A stretch of DNA of 64,000 nucleotides from Salinicola socius (GTDB lineage: Bacteria; Pseudomonadota; Gammaproteobacteria; Pseudomonadales; Halomonadaceae): positions 62,001 through 126,000 of the forward strand of contig NZ_MSDO01000003.1 of the NCBI RefSeq assembly GCF_001937195.1, in the 5' to 3' direction. The notes beneath the pieces are model-generated. The model made no database searches and was not told the DNA's origin. It saw only the letters and a list, made by a program, of their open reading frames with translations. This document shows positions 1 through 9,588 of the stretch, one piece after another; the first letter of the stretch is position 1; each line of letters opens with the position of its first letter. Position numbers and translations under genes: made by a program.

Positions 1-174
1 GTCGATACGGGTAACGCCTTCGATGAATGGTGGCCGGATGAACTCAAGACCGGCGCCGGGGTCGGCGTGCGCTGGATATCACCCGTCGGGCCGATCCGTT
101 TCGACATCGCCCATCCGTTTGACGACGAGGAGGACTCTTGGCGTCTCCATTTCTCCATCGGACCGGAGTTCTGA
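1..174 (+). CDS. tamA: TamA, C-terminal end (partial)
   Basis: This is the last 57 codons of an Omp85-family outer-membrane protein whose start lies outside the window. Frame 1 reads through to TGA at 172-174. The translation has a beta-strand pattern with GVGVRWISPVGPIRFDIAHP, typical of the last strands of BamA/TamA barrels, and ends in phenylalanine (IGPEF) as outer-membrane barrels usually do. TamA pairs with TamB in the translocation and assembly module. The next gene is tamB, which starts 37 nt inside this one, and that decides TamA over BamA. Confidence 0.85.
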   Translation, partial: VDTGNAFDEWWPDELKTGAGVGVRWISPVGPIRFDIAHPFDDEEDSWRLHFSIGPEF

Positions 175-3100
175 TTCGGCTTCTGGTGTTTCTGATCCTG
201 TGGCTGCTGGGTCTGGTGCTGACGCTCGTCGGGTTGGGGTTGTCACCCTGGGGCAGCCATTGGCTGTTCGAGCAGGCCCAGTCGCGCGGCTGGGTCGAAG
301 CCCAGCGTTTCGAGGGTGCGCCGCTCGATGAGTTGACCATCGACGGGTTGCGTCTCTCCGCCGGCACGCTGGATCTTGCCGTGGATCACTTCCACCTGGC
401 GTGGGCCGAGGATTGCCTGCTCAAGGGGCGAGTGTGTCTCGACGATCTGAGCATCGCCGGGGCGCGTATTCGGCTGAGGGAGAGCGATACCCAGGCCCCG
501 CCGCCGCCCGAGGCGGAGGATGGCGGAGGCATGCCGTCGATTGCCGTACCGTTACCCATCGAGATCCGTCAGGTTCGGCTGGATGATGTGGGCATTCGCC
601 TGGCCAACGGTACCGACATCCATTGGCAGCATTTCCAGACCGGTGCCGACATGTCCGGCAATCACCTGAAACTGCTGCCGACGACGCTGGAACAGACGCG
701 CATTCAGTTGCCACGAAGCCCGGGGCAGACGCTCGCCATGCCCGAGCTTGGCACGGGCGTCCTGAGCCCGGACGCCATCGATGCCTCGGTCGCCATCAAT
801 GCGCCCGATGAGGACACGACAGCGCCGGAGACGCCTGCAGAGCGCATGCGACCGGCAGCGCTCCCCGACGATTCGCCGACGATGGCGTTGTCACCGTTGA
901 CGCTGGCCGCCGCGGCCAATGTCGCCGACGCCGATACCCAGCAGCCCGACGCCCGTCTCGAACAGATCGAGCAGAGTCTCCAGGCGCTTCGCGAGCAACT
1001 GCCCGATATCCAGTTGCCGCTGGAGATCGAGGCACCGGACGTAACGGTCACTGATCTAAGGCTGGACGGCCCGACCCCGCAACAGCTGGATCGCCTGGCG
1101 CTCTCATTCTCGGCCATGGATCGCAAGATCGAGATCCAACGGCTGCAGCTGGAGTCGCCGGAGGGTCATGCCGAGCTCACCGCCAGTGCGGAGCTTCAGG
1201 GCGATATCCCGCTCTCGCTGTCGATACAGGGGCGGGTGACCCGGGCCCCCGTCTACGGACAGACGGTCACGCTCGACGCCGACGGTACGCTTGCCGATCT
1301 GAACGTCAAGCTGCACACCGTCGGTCATGCCGAGGCGTCGGTCGATGCGCGAGTTCAGGCCTTCGAACCGGGAGTACCGTTCTCGCTTCACGTCGACACC
1401 GGTCGACTGCGTTGGCCGTTGGCCACACGGCCCTTTGCGCCTTTTACCGATCTGGACGGAGGCATCGACGAGAATGCGATCCTCGCGGCACGCGAACTAC
1501 GCGGCCCGGCACCCGTCGGCAGGGCCCCGTCCGAACCCGCGATCCAGTACCAACTCGACCATCTGGGACTGGATGTCGATGGCACGTTACGGAACTACCG
1601 TGCCGCCATCGATCTTGCCGGTCAGGGCGAGGGGTTGCCGCCCGTCACGTTGACTCTTGCGGGCGAGGGGGATCTGGATCATTTCCATTGGCAACCGATG
1701 CAGCTGGCAAGCCAGGGCGGCAAACTCCAGAGCCAGGGGACGGTGCGCTGGGCGCCGGCTCTCTCCGCCAGCCTGAATCTGGATTTCCAGAATCTCCCAC
1801 TCGGGGCCTTCACCCAGGCCGTCAGCGGGCAGTTGAACGGCCGAACGCGCGCGGCTTTCGCCATGCGTGACGACGGCGGCTGGCAGCTGTCGGTCCCGCA
1901 ACTGGCGATCGATGGCAAGCTGCAGCAGCGGGCACTCAAGTTGAACGCGCAGGTCGACGGTAACAGCGAGATGCAGTGGGATATTCGCGAACTCGACTTC
2001 CGGCAGGGTGACAACCGGATTACCGCCCGCGGGCGTATCGATCAGAATCTCGACATCGACGGTCGGATCGATGCTCCCGCGCTGGGCACCATACTGCCGG
2101 ATCTTTCCGGTGCGTTGCGGGGTCAGTTTCAGGGCCGCGGAACACTGCAGCGTCCGCAGATCGCGATCGATCTTCAGGGCAACGATGTCGGCTATGCCGA
2201 GAATCGGCTCGAACAGTTGACCCTCAAGGCCAATTCCACCGGCACTCAGGATCCACAGTTCGATGTCGATCTCGCGGCAAGCGGCATTCAGACCGGAGGC
2301 CAGCAGATTCGCTCCGTCGATCTGGGGCTCGCCGGCCGCCTGTCCCGGCATCAGCTATCCCTCGACATGAGCGGTGGCGAGGGCCTGCCCGTCTCGCAAG
2401 CGTCCATCCGCCTGGAGGGTGGACTCGATAGCGCCTATCAGCGCTATCAGGGCGCATTCTCGAGACTGTCGGCCTCGACCGACTACGGCGATATTGCACT
2501 GCGCGACTCGCTGAATTTCAACGCCAATCTGACCCAGTCAAGCGCCACGATCGCGCCGTTCTGTCTCGCTCGTCAGCAAGGCGGTGCGCTTTGCCTGACC
2601 GAGCGCATGAATGCCTCAAAGGATCAGGGACGAGCCGCGCTGTCCATCGATGACATTCCAATGGCATTGCTCAACGACTTCATGCCGAGCGATTGGCAGA
2701 TCGATGGCCAGACGAATGGCAACGTGGTCGCCAGCTGGTCACGAGGGGGGCAGGCCTGGGCTGCCAACGCCGACATCGATAGTAACGTGGCGGTCAGCGG
2801 CGTCGACGCGAGGGGTGCACCCTGGCAGGTGCCGGCAGCGACGATGTCACTGTCGCTGGATGCCAACCAGCAGCGGGCGGAAACCCGGCTCGATCTGCAA
2901 CTGGAAGACGCGGGCCGGATTCAGCTGCAGGCCCGGATCGATGATCCGGCCGGCGATGGTGCGCTGCAGGGTCGACTGCAGCTGAACGATCTTCGTTTCA
3001 GCCCGTATCAGCCGCTGGTGGCGGGAATCGATCAGTTGGAAGGCGCCGTCAACGGTGATGTCTCGCTCGGTGGCACGCTGGCCATGCCGGCATTGAATGG

Positions 3101-4310
3101 CGATATCGTGATCGATGGCGTCAAGGTCAAGGGTGGCGTCTCGCCGATCGCGGTAACGGACGCCCAACTGACTCTGGCGTTACAGGGGCAGTCGTCGACG
3201 CTCGAGGGTTTCGTGCAGAGCGATGAAGGGCGGCTCGATCTCACGGGCAACGCCGACTGGCAGGAGCCGGCCGAGTGGCGGGCCAACGTCAACATCGATG
3301 GCACCGAATCGCCGCTGCTGGTGGCGATGCCGGCTTACGGTCGCCTGAGAATCGCCCCGGATCTCCAGATCCATGCCATGCCGCAGCGGTTGCAGGTGCG
3401 AGGTGACGTCAGCGTGCCGTGGGCGCGCCTCGAGATCGGTCAGATTCCCTCGTCGGCCCAGGCGCCCAGCAGCGATGCCGTCATCATCACCGAGGAGGAG
3501 GATCGCCAGCAGCAGGCCGCGGCCGCCGCCCGCCAGAACGAAGAGGGCGCCGGTACCGCCCAGGCACTGGCCGATGCGGGGATGCAGCTCGACGTCCGCG
3601 TCAACCTTCACCTGGGTCCGGACATGAAACTGGAAGCCTACGGGCTCGAGGCGGGCCTCAGGGGCGAGCTGCAGGTGCGTCAGGGCACGGGGCCGGTTCA
3701 GCTGTATGGCGACGTCAATCTCGTCGACGGCACCTACACCTCGTTCGGACAGGACCTGATCATCCGTCAGGGACAGGTCTTGTTCAGCGGGCCGGCGTCG
3801 CAACCGAGTCTGCAGTTCGAAGCCATCCGCAACCCGGATACCACCGAAGACAACGTGGTGGCCGGGTTGCGAGTCACCGGTTCGGCATCGGCGCCGCGAC
3901 TGACGATCTTCTCCGAGCCGGCAATGACGGAGAGTCGAGCACTCTCCTACATTCTACGGGGCCGAGCCCCGGAGGATTCCGGTAGCGGGGACGACGCCCT
4001 GACCTCGGCTTTGATCGGGCTCTCGCTATCCCAGACCGGTAGCGCCGTGGGACAGGTGGGCCAGGCCTTCGGTGTGCAGGATCTGAGCCTGGATGCCTCG
4101 GGTTCGGGTGACGACAGCCAGGTGGTCGTCAGCGGTTATGTGTTCGACGACTTGAAGGTGAGCTATGGCGTCGGCATATTCTCTCCCATCGCCGAACTGA
4201 CCTTGCGCTACCGCCTGATCCAGAACCTCTATCTGCAGGCCGTTTCAGGGGCAGCGCAGGCCGTCGACCTGATCTACACGTTCAGCCTGGGTCGGGCGAG
4301 TGGCACCTGA
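138..4310 (+). CDS. tamB: TamB, inner-membrane-anchored translocation/assembly protein
   Basis: A 1390-residue protein of the TamB/YtfN (DUF490) family. One N-terminal membrane anchor (about residues 10-36) precedes a long periplasmic region of repeated short beta strands. The conserved TamB C-terminal domain fills roughly the last 330 residues and ends in a beta-rich stretch with an aromatic-rich tail. With TamA it bridges the two membranes and supports outer-membrane protein assembly and lipid transport. The start is TTG at 138, chosen because GAGGAGG lies about 5 nt upstream and the anchor follows directly. It overlaps tamA by 37 nt, which suggests translational coupling. Confidence 0.93.
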   Translation: MASPFLHRTGVLIRLLVFLILWLLGLVLTLVGLGLSPWGSHWLFEQAQSRGWVEAQRFEGAPLDELTIDGLRLSAGTLDLAVDHFHLAWAEDCLLKGRVCLDDLSIAGARIRLRESDTQAPPPPEAEDGGGMPSIAVPLPIEIRQVRLDDVGIRLANGTDIHWQHFQTGADMSGNHLKLLPTTLEQTRIQLPRSPGQTLAMPELGTGVLSPDAIDASVAINAPDEDTTAPETPAERMRPAALPDDSPTMALSPLTLAAAANVADADTQQPDARLEQIEQSLQALREQLPDIQLPLEIEAPDVTVTDLRLDGPTPQQLDRLALSFSAMDRKIEIQRLQLESPEGHAELTASAELQGDIPLSLSIQGRVTRAPVYGQTVTLDADGTLADLNVKLHTVGHAEASVDARVQAFEPGVPFSLHVDTGRLRWPLATRPFAPFTDLDGGIDENAILAARELRGPAPVGRAPSEPAIQYQLDHLGLDVDGTLRNYRAAIDLAGQGEGLPPVTLTLAGEGDLDHFHWQPMQLASQGGKLQSQGTVRWAPALSASLNLDFQNLPLGAFTQAVSGQLNGRTRAAFAMRDDGGWQLSVPQLAIDGKLQQRALKLNAQVDGNSEMQWDIRELDFRQGDNRITARGRIDQNLDIDGRIDAPALGTILPDLSGALRGQFQGRGTLQRPQIAIDLQGNDVGYAENRLEQLTLKANSTGTQDPQFDVDLAASGIQTGGQQIRSVDLGLAGRLSRHQLSLDMSGGEGLPVSQASIRLEGGLDSAYQRYQGAFSRLSASTDYGDIALRDSLNFNANLTQSSATIAPFCLARQQGGALCLTERMNASKDQGRAALSIDDIPMALLNDFMPSDWQIDGQTNGNVVASWSRGGQAWAANADIDSNVAVSGVDARGAPWQVPAATMSLSLDANQQRAETRLDLQLEDAGRIQLQARIDDPAGDGALQGRLQLNDLRFSPYQPLVAGIDQLEGAVNGDVSLGGTLAMPALNGDIVIDGVKVKGGVSPIAVTDAQLTLALQGQSSTLEGFVQSDEGRLDLTGNADWQEPAEWRANVNIDGTESPLLVAMPAYGRLRIAPDLQIHAMPQRLQVRGDVSVPWARLEIGQIPSSAQAPSSDAVIITEEEDRQQQAAAAARQNEEGAGTAQALADAGMQLDVRVNLHLGPDMKLEAYGLEAGLRGELQVRQGTGPVQLYGDVNLVDGTYTSFGQDLIIRQGQVLFSGPASQPSLQFEAIRNPDTTEDNVVAGLRVTGSASAPRLTIFSEPAMTESRALSYILRGRAPEDSGSGDDALTSALIGLSLSQTGSAVGQVGQAFGVQDLSLDASGSGDDSQVVVSGYVFDDLKVSYGVGIFSPIAELTLRYRLIQNLYLQAVSGAAQAVDLIYTFSLGRASGT

Positions 4311-4378
4311 GTTCCCACATTGACATTGTCGGCGTCCGGCCATGCCGTGCGCCCACTTCGATCACTCGGAGATAAGCC

Positions 4379-5017
4379 ATGTTTCAACGACGTTCCGAAT
4401 CGTTGCCAACCGCGGAGACAGCACTCCCTGGCCGCAACACGCCGATCACCATCAGCGGCGAACATCTGATCAACGGCGCCTCGATGCTGCCACCGTTTCC
4501 GGCCGGTACCGAGCAGATCGTACTGGGGCTCGGCTGCTTCTGGGGCGCCGAGCGTCTGTTCTGGGAGCTGGATGGCGTGGTCGTCACGGCAGTGGGCTAC
4601 GCCGGCGGCGTCACGCCGAACCCTACCTACGAAGAGACCTGCACCGGCAAGACCGGGCATGCCGAAGTCGTGCGGGTCGTTTACGACCCGGCCCGCGTGT
4701 CGCTGGCGTCGTTGCTGGGCACGTTCTGGGAAGCCCACGACCCCACCCAGGGAATGCGCCAGGGCAATGATCTCGGCACCCAGTATCGCTCGGCGATCTA
4801 CACCACCAGCGAGAGTCAGCGTGCGACGGCCGAGCAGAGCCGCGACGAGTATCAAGCGGCGCTGCAATCTCAAGGGCTGGGGAAGATCACGACCGAGATC
4901 CGTCCACTGGAAACGTTCTACTATGCCGAGGAGTATCATCAGCAATATCTCGCCAAGAACCCCAATGGCTATTGCGGCCTGAAGGGCACCGGTGTCAGCT
5001 GTCCGTTACCCGCCTGA
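4379..5017 (+). CDS. msrA: Peptide methionine sulfoxide reductase MsrA
   Basis: A 212-residue protein, the same length as E. coli MsrA. It reduces methionine-S-sulfoxide in proteins. The active-site motif GCFWGAE puts the catalytic Cys at 53, and the resolving cysteines fit Cys199 (GYCGLKG) and Cys208 near the C-terminus. The N-terminal ALPGRNTP segment and the [12 protein letters not shown] and GTQYRSAIY blocks are family signatures. GGAG lies just upstream of ATG 4379. The gene is probably monocistronic; the next gene converges on it. Confidence 0.95.
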   Translation: MFQRRSESLPTAETALPGRNTPITISGEHLINGASMLPPFPAGTEQIVLGLGCFWGAERLFWELDGVVVTAVGYAGGVTPNPTYEETCTGKTGHAEVVRVVYDPARVSLASLLGTFWEAHDPTQGMRQGNDLGTQYRSAIYTTSESQRATAEQSRDEYQAALQSQGLGKITTEIRPLETFYYAEEYHQQYLAKNPNGYCGLKGTGVSCPLPA

Positions 5018-5045
5018 TCCCGAAGGGACTGCCTCTCGGCAACGC

Positions 5046-6074
5046 TTATCGATCGTGCTGAGGATAAGGTACGGTTAGGCGCTGTCTGCGAGGCGCCCAC
5101 TGCTGTAGTTGCGCCTCGACGCGCCGGGTCAGCCAGGAGCACAGGCGCCCGCCGCGTCTCTCCACATACCCGACGTGGCCACCGTGGCGAGCAATTTCCA
5201 CCCGCACCGATGGCGAGGGTGGCGGCAATCGCGAAAACAGATTTGCCGGCATGAACGGGTCGTCGTCGGCATGCAGAATCAGTGTCGGCAACTCGATTTC
5301 CCCCAACAGCGGACCTGCCGAAGCTCTGCGATAGTAGTCACTCGCGGAGTGGAACCCGTGCAGCGGGGCGGTGACGTCATTGTCATACGCCCAGAAGCTG
5401 TTCAGCTGGCGAACCTGTTGCGCATTGATCTTGAGGGGCAAGGGCATGGCTTCCATTCGCGCCAGCACCTTGCATTTGAGCTGACGCAGCAGGTAGTGCT
5501 GGTAGAGGCGGGAAACGCCCTGATTGAGGGTGTCGGCGCTTGCGGCAAGATCCAGTGGTGCATTGATCGCGATGGCCCCCTCCAGCGGTAGACCATCGCC
5601 ACCCTGTTCGGCGACCAGCTTGAGCAGCATGTTAGCCCCCAGCGAAACGCCCGCCGCGGCCATCAGTGCATGGGGGTAGCGCTGGGCCAGTTGACCCATG
5701 ATCCAGTACGCATCGGCGGTGTCCCCCGAATGATAGGCTCGCGGCAGCCGGTTCGGCGTCTGGCCGCAGCCGCGAAAATGCATCAGCACGCCGCGCCAGC
5801 CCATTCGGCCCGCAGCGTGGAGCAGTTCGCGGGCGTAGGGTGAATCGAACGATCCTTCCAGGCCGTGGAAAAGCAGAAAGATCGGCGCGTCATGGTGCTG
5901 AGGCGCTGGCCGAATCCAGGCCAGTTCCACGAAATCGCCATCCGGCAGATTGACGATTTCCGTGTCTCTCGCCACGGGTCTCAAGGGCAGTACCCGCGGC
6001 AGCATTGTCTGGAAATGCGCATTGTGCAGCCCCGACGGCGGGCGAAAGTCAGCCGATACGATCGTGCTTGCCAT
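5046..6074 (-). CDS. YheT-family alpha/beta hydrolase
   Basis: A 342-residue alpha/beta hydrolase of the YheT group. The catalytic triad is visible: the nucleophile Ser144 in AAAGVSLGANM, an acid among Asp270-272 (LILHADDDPF) and His300 in HGGHVGYVE. The HFRGCG and YHSGDT motifs are typical of the family. The physiological substrate is not known; relatives are esterases or lipases. It starts 8 nt after the pepQ stop on the same strand and is probably the last gene of the peptide-use block. Confidence 0.85.
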   Translation of the reverse strand: MASTIVSADFRPPSGLHNAHFQTMLPRVLPLRPVARDTEIVNLPDGDFVELAWIRPAPQHHDAPIFLLFHGLEGSFDSPYARELLHAAGRMGWRGVLMHFRGCGQTPNRLPRAYHSGDTADAYWIMGQLAQRYPHALMAAAGVSLGANMLLKLVAEQGGDGLPLEGAIAINAPLDLAASADTLNQGVSRLYQHYLLRQLKCKVLARMEAMPLPLKINAQQVRQLNSFWAYDNDVTAPLHGFHSASDYYRRASAGPLLGEIELPTLILHADDDPFMPANLFSRLPPPSPSVRVEIARHGGHVGYVERRGGRLCSWLTRRVEAQLQQWAPRRQRLTVPYPQHDR

Positions 6075-6082
6075 GGAAAGCT

Positions 6083-7420
6083 TCAGTCCTCGGCGATCGG
6101 TCTGCCCTGGGTCAGATTGTCGTGCCCCTCCGATGTGATGATCACGTTATCCTCGACCCGGATGCCACCATGATCCTGGAGCCGGTCGACGGCGGCCCAG
6201 TTCACCGCATCACGCTGCGGCCCCTGCCGAAATGGTGCCAGCAACATCGGAATCACGTAGATCCCCGGTTCGATGGTAACCACCATGCCGGCATCGAGGG
6301 TGCGGGTTAGACGCAGAGCGGGGTCCGCGGCCGGAGGCGGCAGTGGTGCACCCGAACCATCCCGCTGACGCCCCCCCACGTCATGAACCTGAATGCCCAG
6401 GCTATGCCCCAGCCCGTGCGGACAGAAGGCGCGCGTCAGGCCGCTCTCCATGGCGGCTTCGGTGCTGGTCGATATCACATCTGTATCGATCAGCAGCTCG
6501 GCCAGATGGCGATGCATCTCCTGGTGCAGCTCGATGAAATCCAGCCCTGGAGCCAGACGTGAAATCAGATGCTGCTGATAGTCGGTCACGCCCTGGATGA
6601 GCCGCTCGAACAGCGGGTCGGCTCGAGTGGAGGCCCAGGTACGGGTGATGTCTGCCGCGTAACCCGCATGGGAATGGCCGGCATCGACCAGCAACGATTT
6701 CGGCGTATCGGGGGCATCCACGTCGTAGTGTTGATAGTGAAGAGTGCCGGCATGGTGATTGATGCCGATGATATTCTGATAGGGGACCTGGGATTCCCGC
6801 TGGCGAGTCGCCGCGAGATAGGCGAGCTGGATATCCAGCTCGCCGGCGCCCAGCGCGAAGGCTTCCCTGGCGGCATCATGGCCGGCCAGCGACCACTGGT
6901 TGGCGACGAACAGGCAGTGTCGTTCGTAGTCGTCCTTGCGCATGCGCAGTTCATCCAGCGCGGCTAACAGTGCCGGCGGATTGAGTTCGGCCCCGAGAGG
7001 CATCGACGATGCTTCCAGATTGCCGATCACCGCCAGTCGCCGGGCGGAAAGGTCTCGCGGGGGCGGCCAGCCGGTATCACGGAGCGGCTGTGGCGTCAGC
7101 ACTTCCGCCAACACGCCTTGGGGTGCCGGTGTGGCCAGGTGCCAGAAGTCTTCCGGTGCGTAGTAGTACCAGCGGGGCGAACTGCCGGGCTGGATCAGCA
7201 GCCAGTCGTGCTGATGGTGACTGGCGCCGGTCCAGTGCACGAAATGACCGTAGCTCTTGAAAGAGGCTTCCTGGTCATCGGCGAAGTGAACGCCGGCGTG
7301 ACCGCTGTAGATGAGAACGGCATCGAACTTGTGAGCGGCCAGAACGTCGGCGTACGCCGCCTTCAGACGTTCGAGATGCGCGCGCTGTAGGGTTTCGAGG
7401 GTGTCGATGGGGAGGTTCAT
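6083..7420 (-). CDS. pepQ: Xaa-Pro dipeptidase PepQ
   Basis: A 445-residue M24B metallopeptidase that hydrolyses dipeptides with C-terminal proline. The five metal ligands fall at Asp246 (LLVDAGHS), Asp257 (AADITRTW), His339 (HGLGHSLG), Glu384 (TIEPGIY) and Glu423 (IRVEDN), the same numbering as E. coli PepQ. Some relatives also hydrolyse organophosphates. Its ATG overlaps the stop of the upstream LysR gene as ATGA. It lies downstream of a peptide ABC transporter on the same strand, which suggests that imported proline peptides are cleaved here. Confidence 0.93.
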   Translation of the reverse strand: MNLPIDTLETLQRAHLERLKAAYADVLAAHKFDAVLIYSGHAGVHFADDQEASFKSYGHFVHWTGASHHQHDWLLIQPGSSPRWYYYAPEDFWHLATPAPQGVLAEVLTPQPLRDTGWPPPRDLSARRLAVIGNLEASSMPLGAELNPPALLAALDELRMRKDDYERHCLFVANQWSLAGHDAAREAFALGAGELDIQLAYLAATRQRESQVPYQNIIGINHHAGTLHYQHYDVDAPDTPKSLLVDAGHSHAGYAADITRTWASTRADPLFERLIQGVTDYQQHLISRLAPGLDFIELHQEMHRHLAELLIDTDVISTSTEAAMESGLTRAFCPHGLGHSLGIQVHDVGGRQRDGSGAPLPPPAADPALRLTRTLDAGMVVTIEPGIYVIPMLLAPFRQGPQRDAVNWAAVDRLQDHGGIRVEDNVIITSEGHDNLTQGRPIAED

Positions 7421-8403
7421 TGTGCGGTTCCTGTCGTTGAAACGGACGTTGAAACGGACGTTGAAACGGACGTCGAGGCTGTCGCCGGCATTGTCGTCGC
7501 GCCGGCGGAGAGCTGGGTCAGCAGACCCGGCAACGTGGGGTGTCGGCTGTCCTGGCGAAAGTAGAGGCGCAGCGATAGCGGCACATCCCAGCGCTGATCA
7601 CCGGCCCGCGTCAGCTCGCCGGTCTCGAGCAGATGCCGAACCGTCCGCCAGGGCAGCCATCCGAGCCCATAACCCTGCTGCACCAGTTCGCGGATGTTGG
7701 AGGTCTGGACGTTCTCGTTGAGCGTGGCCAGATGCACCTCCTGACGGGAACGCCCCCAATGCGCCTGCAGCGCCGCGGCGATCAATCCGCTGGGATGATA
7801 GGCAATATGCGGAACCGGTTCGCGCTTGCTGCCGGGCAGCGCGAAACTAGGGTGGCCATCGAGATTGGCCACGCTGACGGGCACCAGTCGCTCCTCGCCG
7901 ATCTCGAGATAACGCACGCCACTGAGATCGATATCCAGTGTCGTACGCCCCTCCGGCCAGTAGCACAGCGCCAGATCCACCTCGCCGCGCTCCAGCGCCT
8001 GGAAATACTCCGCGATCAGCCAGCTCGTCGCTCGCAGATAGGGTTCGATCTGGGGCTCGATCGCGTTCGCTTTCACCCACCCGGGAATGAAATGCGTCAA
8101 CAGGCTCTGGGGCGCTGCGAGTTTGACGCGACGGGCGTCCTCTCGACCCAGGTTTTTCAGCCGCTCCCGCGTTACCCGCACGCGCTCGGTAATCTGTTTG
8201 CACAGAATCAGGAACTCTTCGCCGGCCGGCGTCAGGCTGAGTGGCAGCGTCTGACGATTGATCAGCGTGGTGCCCATCGATTCCTCGAGCAGTTTGATGC
8301 GTCGCGAAAACGTCGGTTGGGTGACATTCTGTTGATCGGCGGCACGAGAAAAATGACGCGTTTCGGCCAGGACGATGAAGTCCTCGAGCCAACGTAGTTC
8401 CAT
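7417..8403 (-). CDS. LysR-family transcriptional regulator (HypT/YjiE-like)
   Basis: A 328-residue LysR-type regulator. The winged helix-turn-helix is at about residues 1-60 (RHFSRAADQQNVTQPTFSRRIKLLEE), followed by a substrate-binding domain. The start RWLEDF and FSRRIKLLEE resemble HypT (YjiE), the hypochlorite-responsive regulator, but the effector here is unknown. I chose ATG 8403; an in-frame TTG at 8421 is possible but has no ribosome binding site. The C-terminal tail carries SVST repeated three times, encoded by a perfect 12-bp tandem repeat. Its stop overlaps the pepQ start (ATGA), so the two are probably cotranscribed. Confidence 0.85.
   Translation of the reverse strand: MELRWLEDFIVLAETRHFSRAADQQNVTQPTFSRRIKLLEESMGTTLINRQTLPLSLTPAGEEFLILCKQITERVRVTRERLKNLGREDARRVKLAAPQSLLTHFIPGWVKANAIEPQIEPYLRATSWLIAEYFQALERGEVDLALCYWPEGRTTLDIDLSGVRYLEIGEERLVPVSVANLDGHPSFALPGSKREPVPHIAYHPSGLIAAALQAHWGRSRQEVHLATLNENVQTSNIRELVQQGYGLGWLPWRTVRHLLETGELTRAGDQRWDVPLSLRLYFRQDSRHPTLPGLLTQLSAGATTMPATASTSVSTSVSTSVSTTGTAQ
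7436..7471. repeat. 12-bp tandem repeat, three perfect copies
   Basis: GTTGAAACGGAC occurs three times in a row, with a degenerate fourth start (GTCGAGG). It lies inside the 3' end of the LysR gene and encodes SVST three times in the last 25 residues. Because the unit is 12 bp, a change in copy number by slippage would keep the frame and alter only the tail length. Confidence 0.9.
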
Positions 8404-8532
8404 GGTGTTCTCTATCGTCAATCACACGGTTTCGATGCGGTGGACGGTGGGTTGGCAGATCGACTCGTCAGCATAGAACCGATTCGAAACAGCCTACCCG
8501 ATACGCCCCGAGGCGACTATTGAAGACGACCA

Positions 8533-9588
8533 TCAGATGCGTCCCTCCTCGACGGCGTGGCATGCAACCTGATGATCGCCCCGAAGGGCGAGCGGCTCGG
8601 GATTCTCCCGTTGGCAGCGCGCGTCGGCGTGGGGGCAACGTCCGCGAAACACGCAGCCGCTCGGCGGCGCGATCGGCATGGAAGCCTCGTCTCCCAGCCG
8701 GAGCGGCGCCACATGCCCATCTTCCAACCGTGGACTGGCTGCCAACAGCGCCTGGGTATAGGGATGCCGAGGGTGGGCGAATAGCGTGTCGGTGTCCGCC
8801 AGTTCGCAGATCGTGCCCAGATACATCACCGCCACCCGGGTAGCGAAGTGCTCGACGACCGCCAGGTCGTGGGTGATGAACAGATAGGTCAAGCGTCGCG
8901 CCGCCTGGGCATTCATCAGCAGGTTCAGGATCTGAGCCTGGACCGAGACATCGAGGGCAGAGACGGGCTCGTCGGCGATGACGAACTCGGGGTCCACGCT
9001 CAGCGCGCGAGCGATGGCGATGCGTTGCCGCTGTCCGCCGGAGAACTCGTGTGCGAAGCGTTCGCTCCAGCCGAGATCGATGCCCACGTCGGCCATCAGC
9101 GAATCGGCTCTGTCACGAATCCGCGAACGCGACCAGCCCGGATGGTGGAGGCGAATCGGCTCCTCGAGGCTCTGTCGTACCGTCAGCCGCGGGTTGAGCG
9201 ACGCATAAGGGTTCTGGAAGATCATCTGCATGCGCTGGCGAAACGGGCGCCACTGCTTGGCACTCAGGTGATCGATGCGCTGGCCGTCATAGTGGACTTC
9301 CCCCTCGCTTGCCCTCAGCAGCCCCATGATCAGCCGCGCCAGGGTCGATTTGCCACAGCCCGATTCGCCCACCACACAGAGCGCGTCGCCGCGCTGGATC
9401 TCCAGATCGACGCCGTTCACGGCATGAATCCGTTGACGACGCCAAGCCCGGCTGTGCTTATCGAAACGCCAGGGCAGCAGGCGATCCGGGTATAGCGCGA
9501 AACGCTTGCGCAGGCTAAGCACCTTGACCAGCGGTGCGGGGACGTCGGCAGCGCGACCCAGCGTCCGCAATGCGTCGATCGGGTTCAT
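8533..9588 (-). CDS. Peptide ABC transporter ATP-binding protein (OppF/DppF type)
   Basis: A 351-residue ABC ATPase. It has Walker A GESGCGKS, the signature FSGGQRQRIAIARAL, Walker B FVIADEP followed by VSALDVSVQ, and the switch histidine in FITHDLAVV. The C-terminal oligopeptide/dipeptide transporter domain has the cysteine-rich motif CVFRGRCPHADARC found in OppD/OppF proteins. It is the second ATPase of the five-gene transporter, and its ATG overlaps the stop of the first ATPase. Its place at the end of the ATPase pair and its long N-terminal extension suit an OppF role. The exact peptide class cannot be read from the sequence. Confidence 0.88.
   Translation of the reverse strand: MNPIDALRTLGRAADVPAPLVKVLSLRKRFALYPDRLLPWRFDKHSRAWRRQRIHAVNGVDLEIQRGDALCVVGESGCGKSTLARLIMGLLRASEGEVHYDGQRIDHLSAKQWRPFRQRMQMIFQNPYASLNPRLTVRQSLEEPIRLHHPGWSRSRIRDRADSLMADVGIDLGWSERFAHEFSGGQRQRIAIARALSVDPEFVIADEPVSALDVSVQAQILNLLMNAQAARRLTYLFITHDLAVVEHFATRVAVMYLGTICELADTDTLFAHPRHPYTQALLAASPRLEDGHVAPLRLGDEASMPIAPPSGCVFRGRCPHADARCQRENPEPLALRGDHQVACHAVEEGRI

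Noticed and set aside
138-4310. Several open frames of 100-250 codons antisense to tamB
   Set aside because: They follow from the GC-rich codon pattern on the opposite strand and have no start signals or family features.
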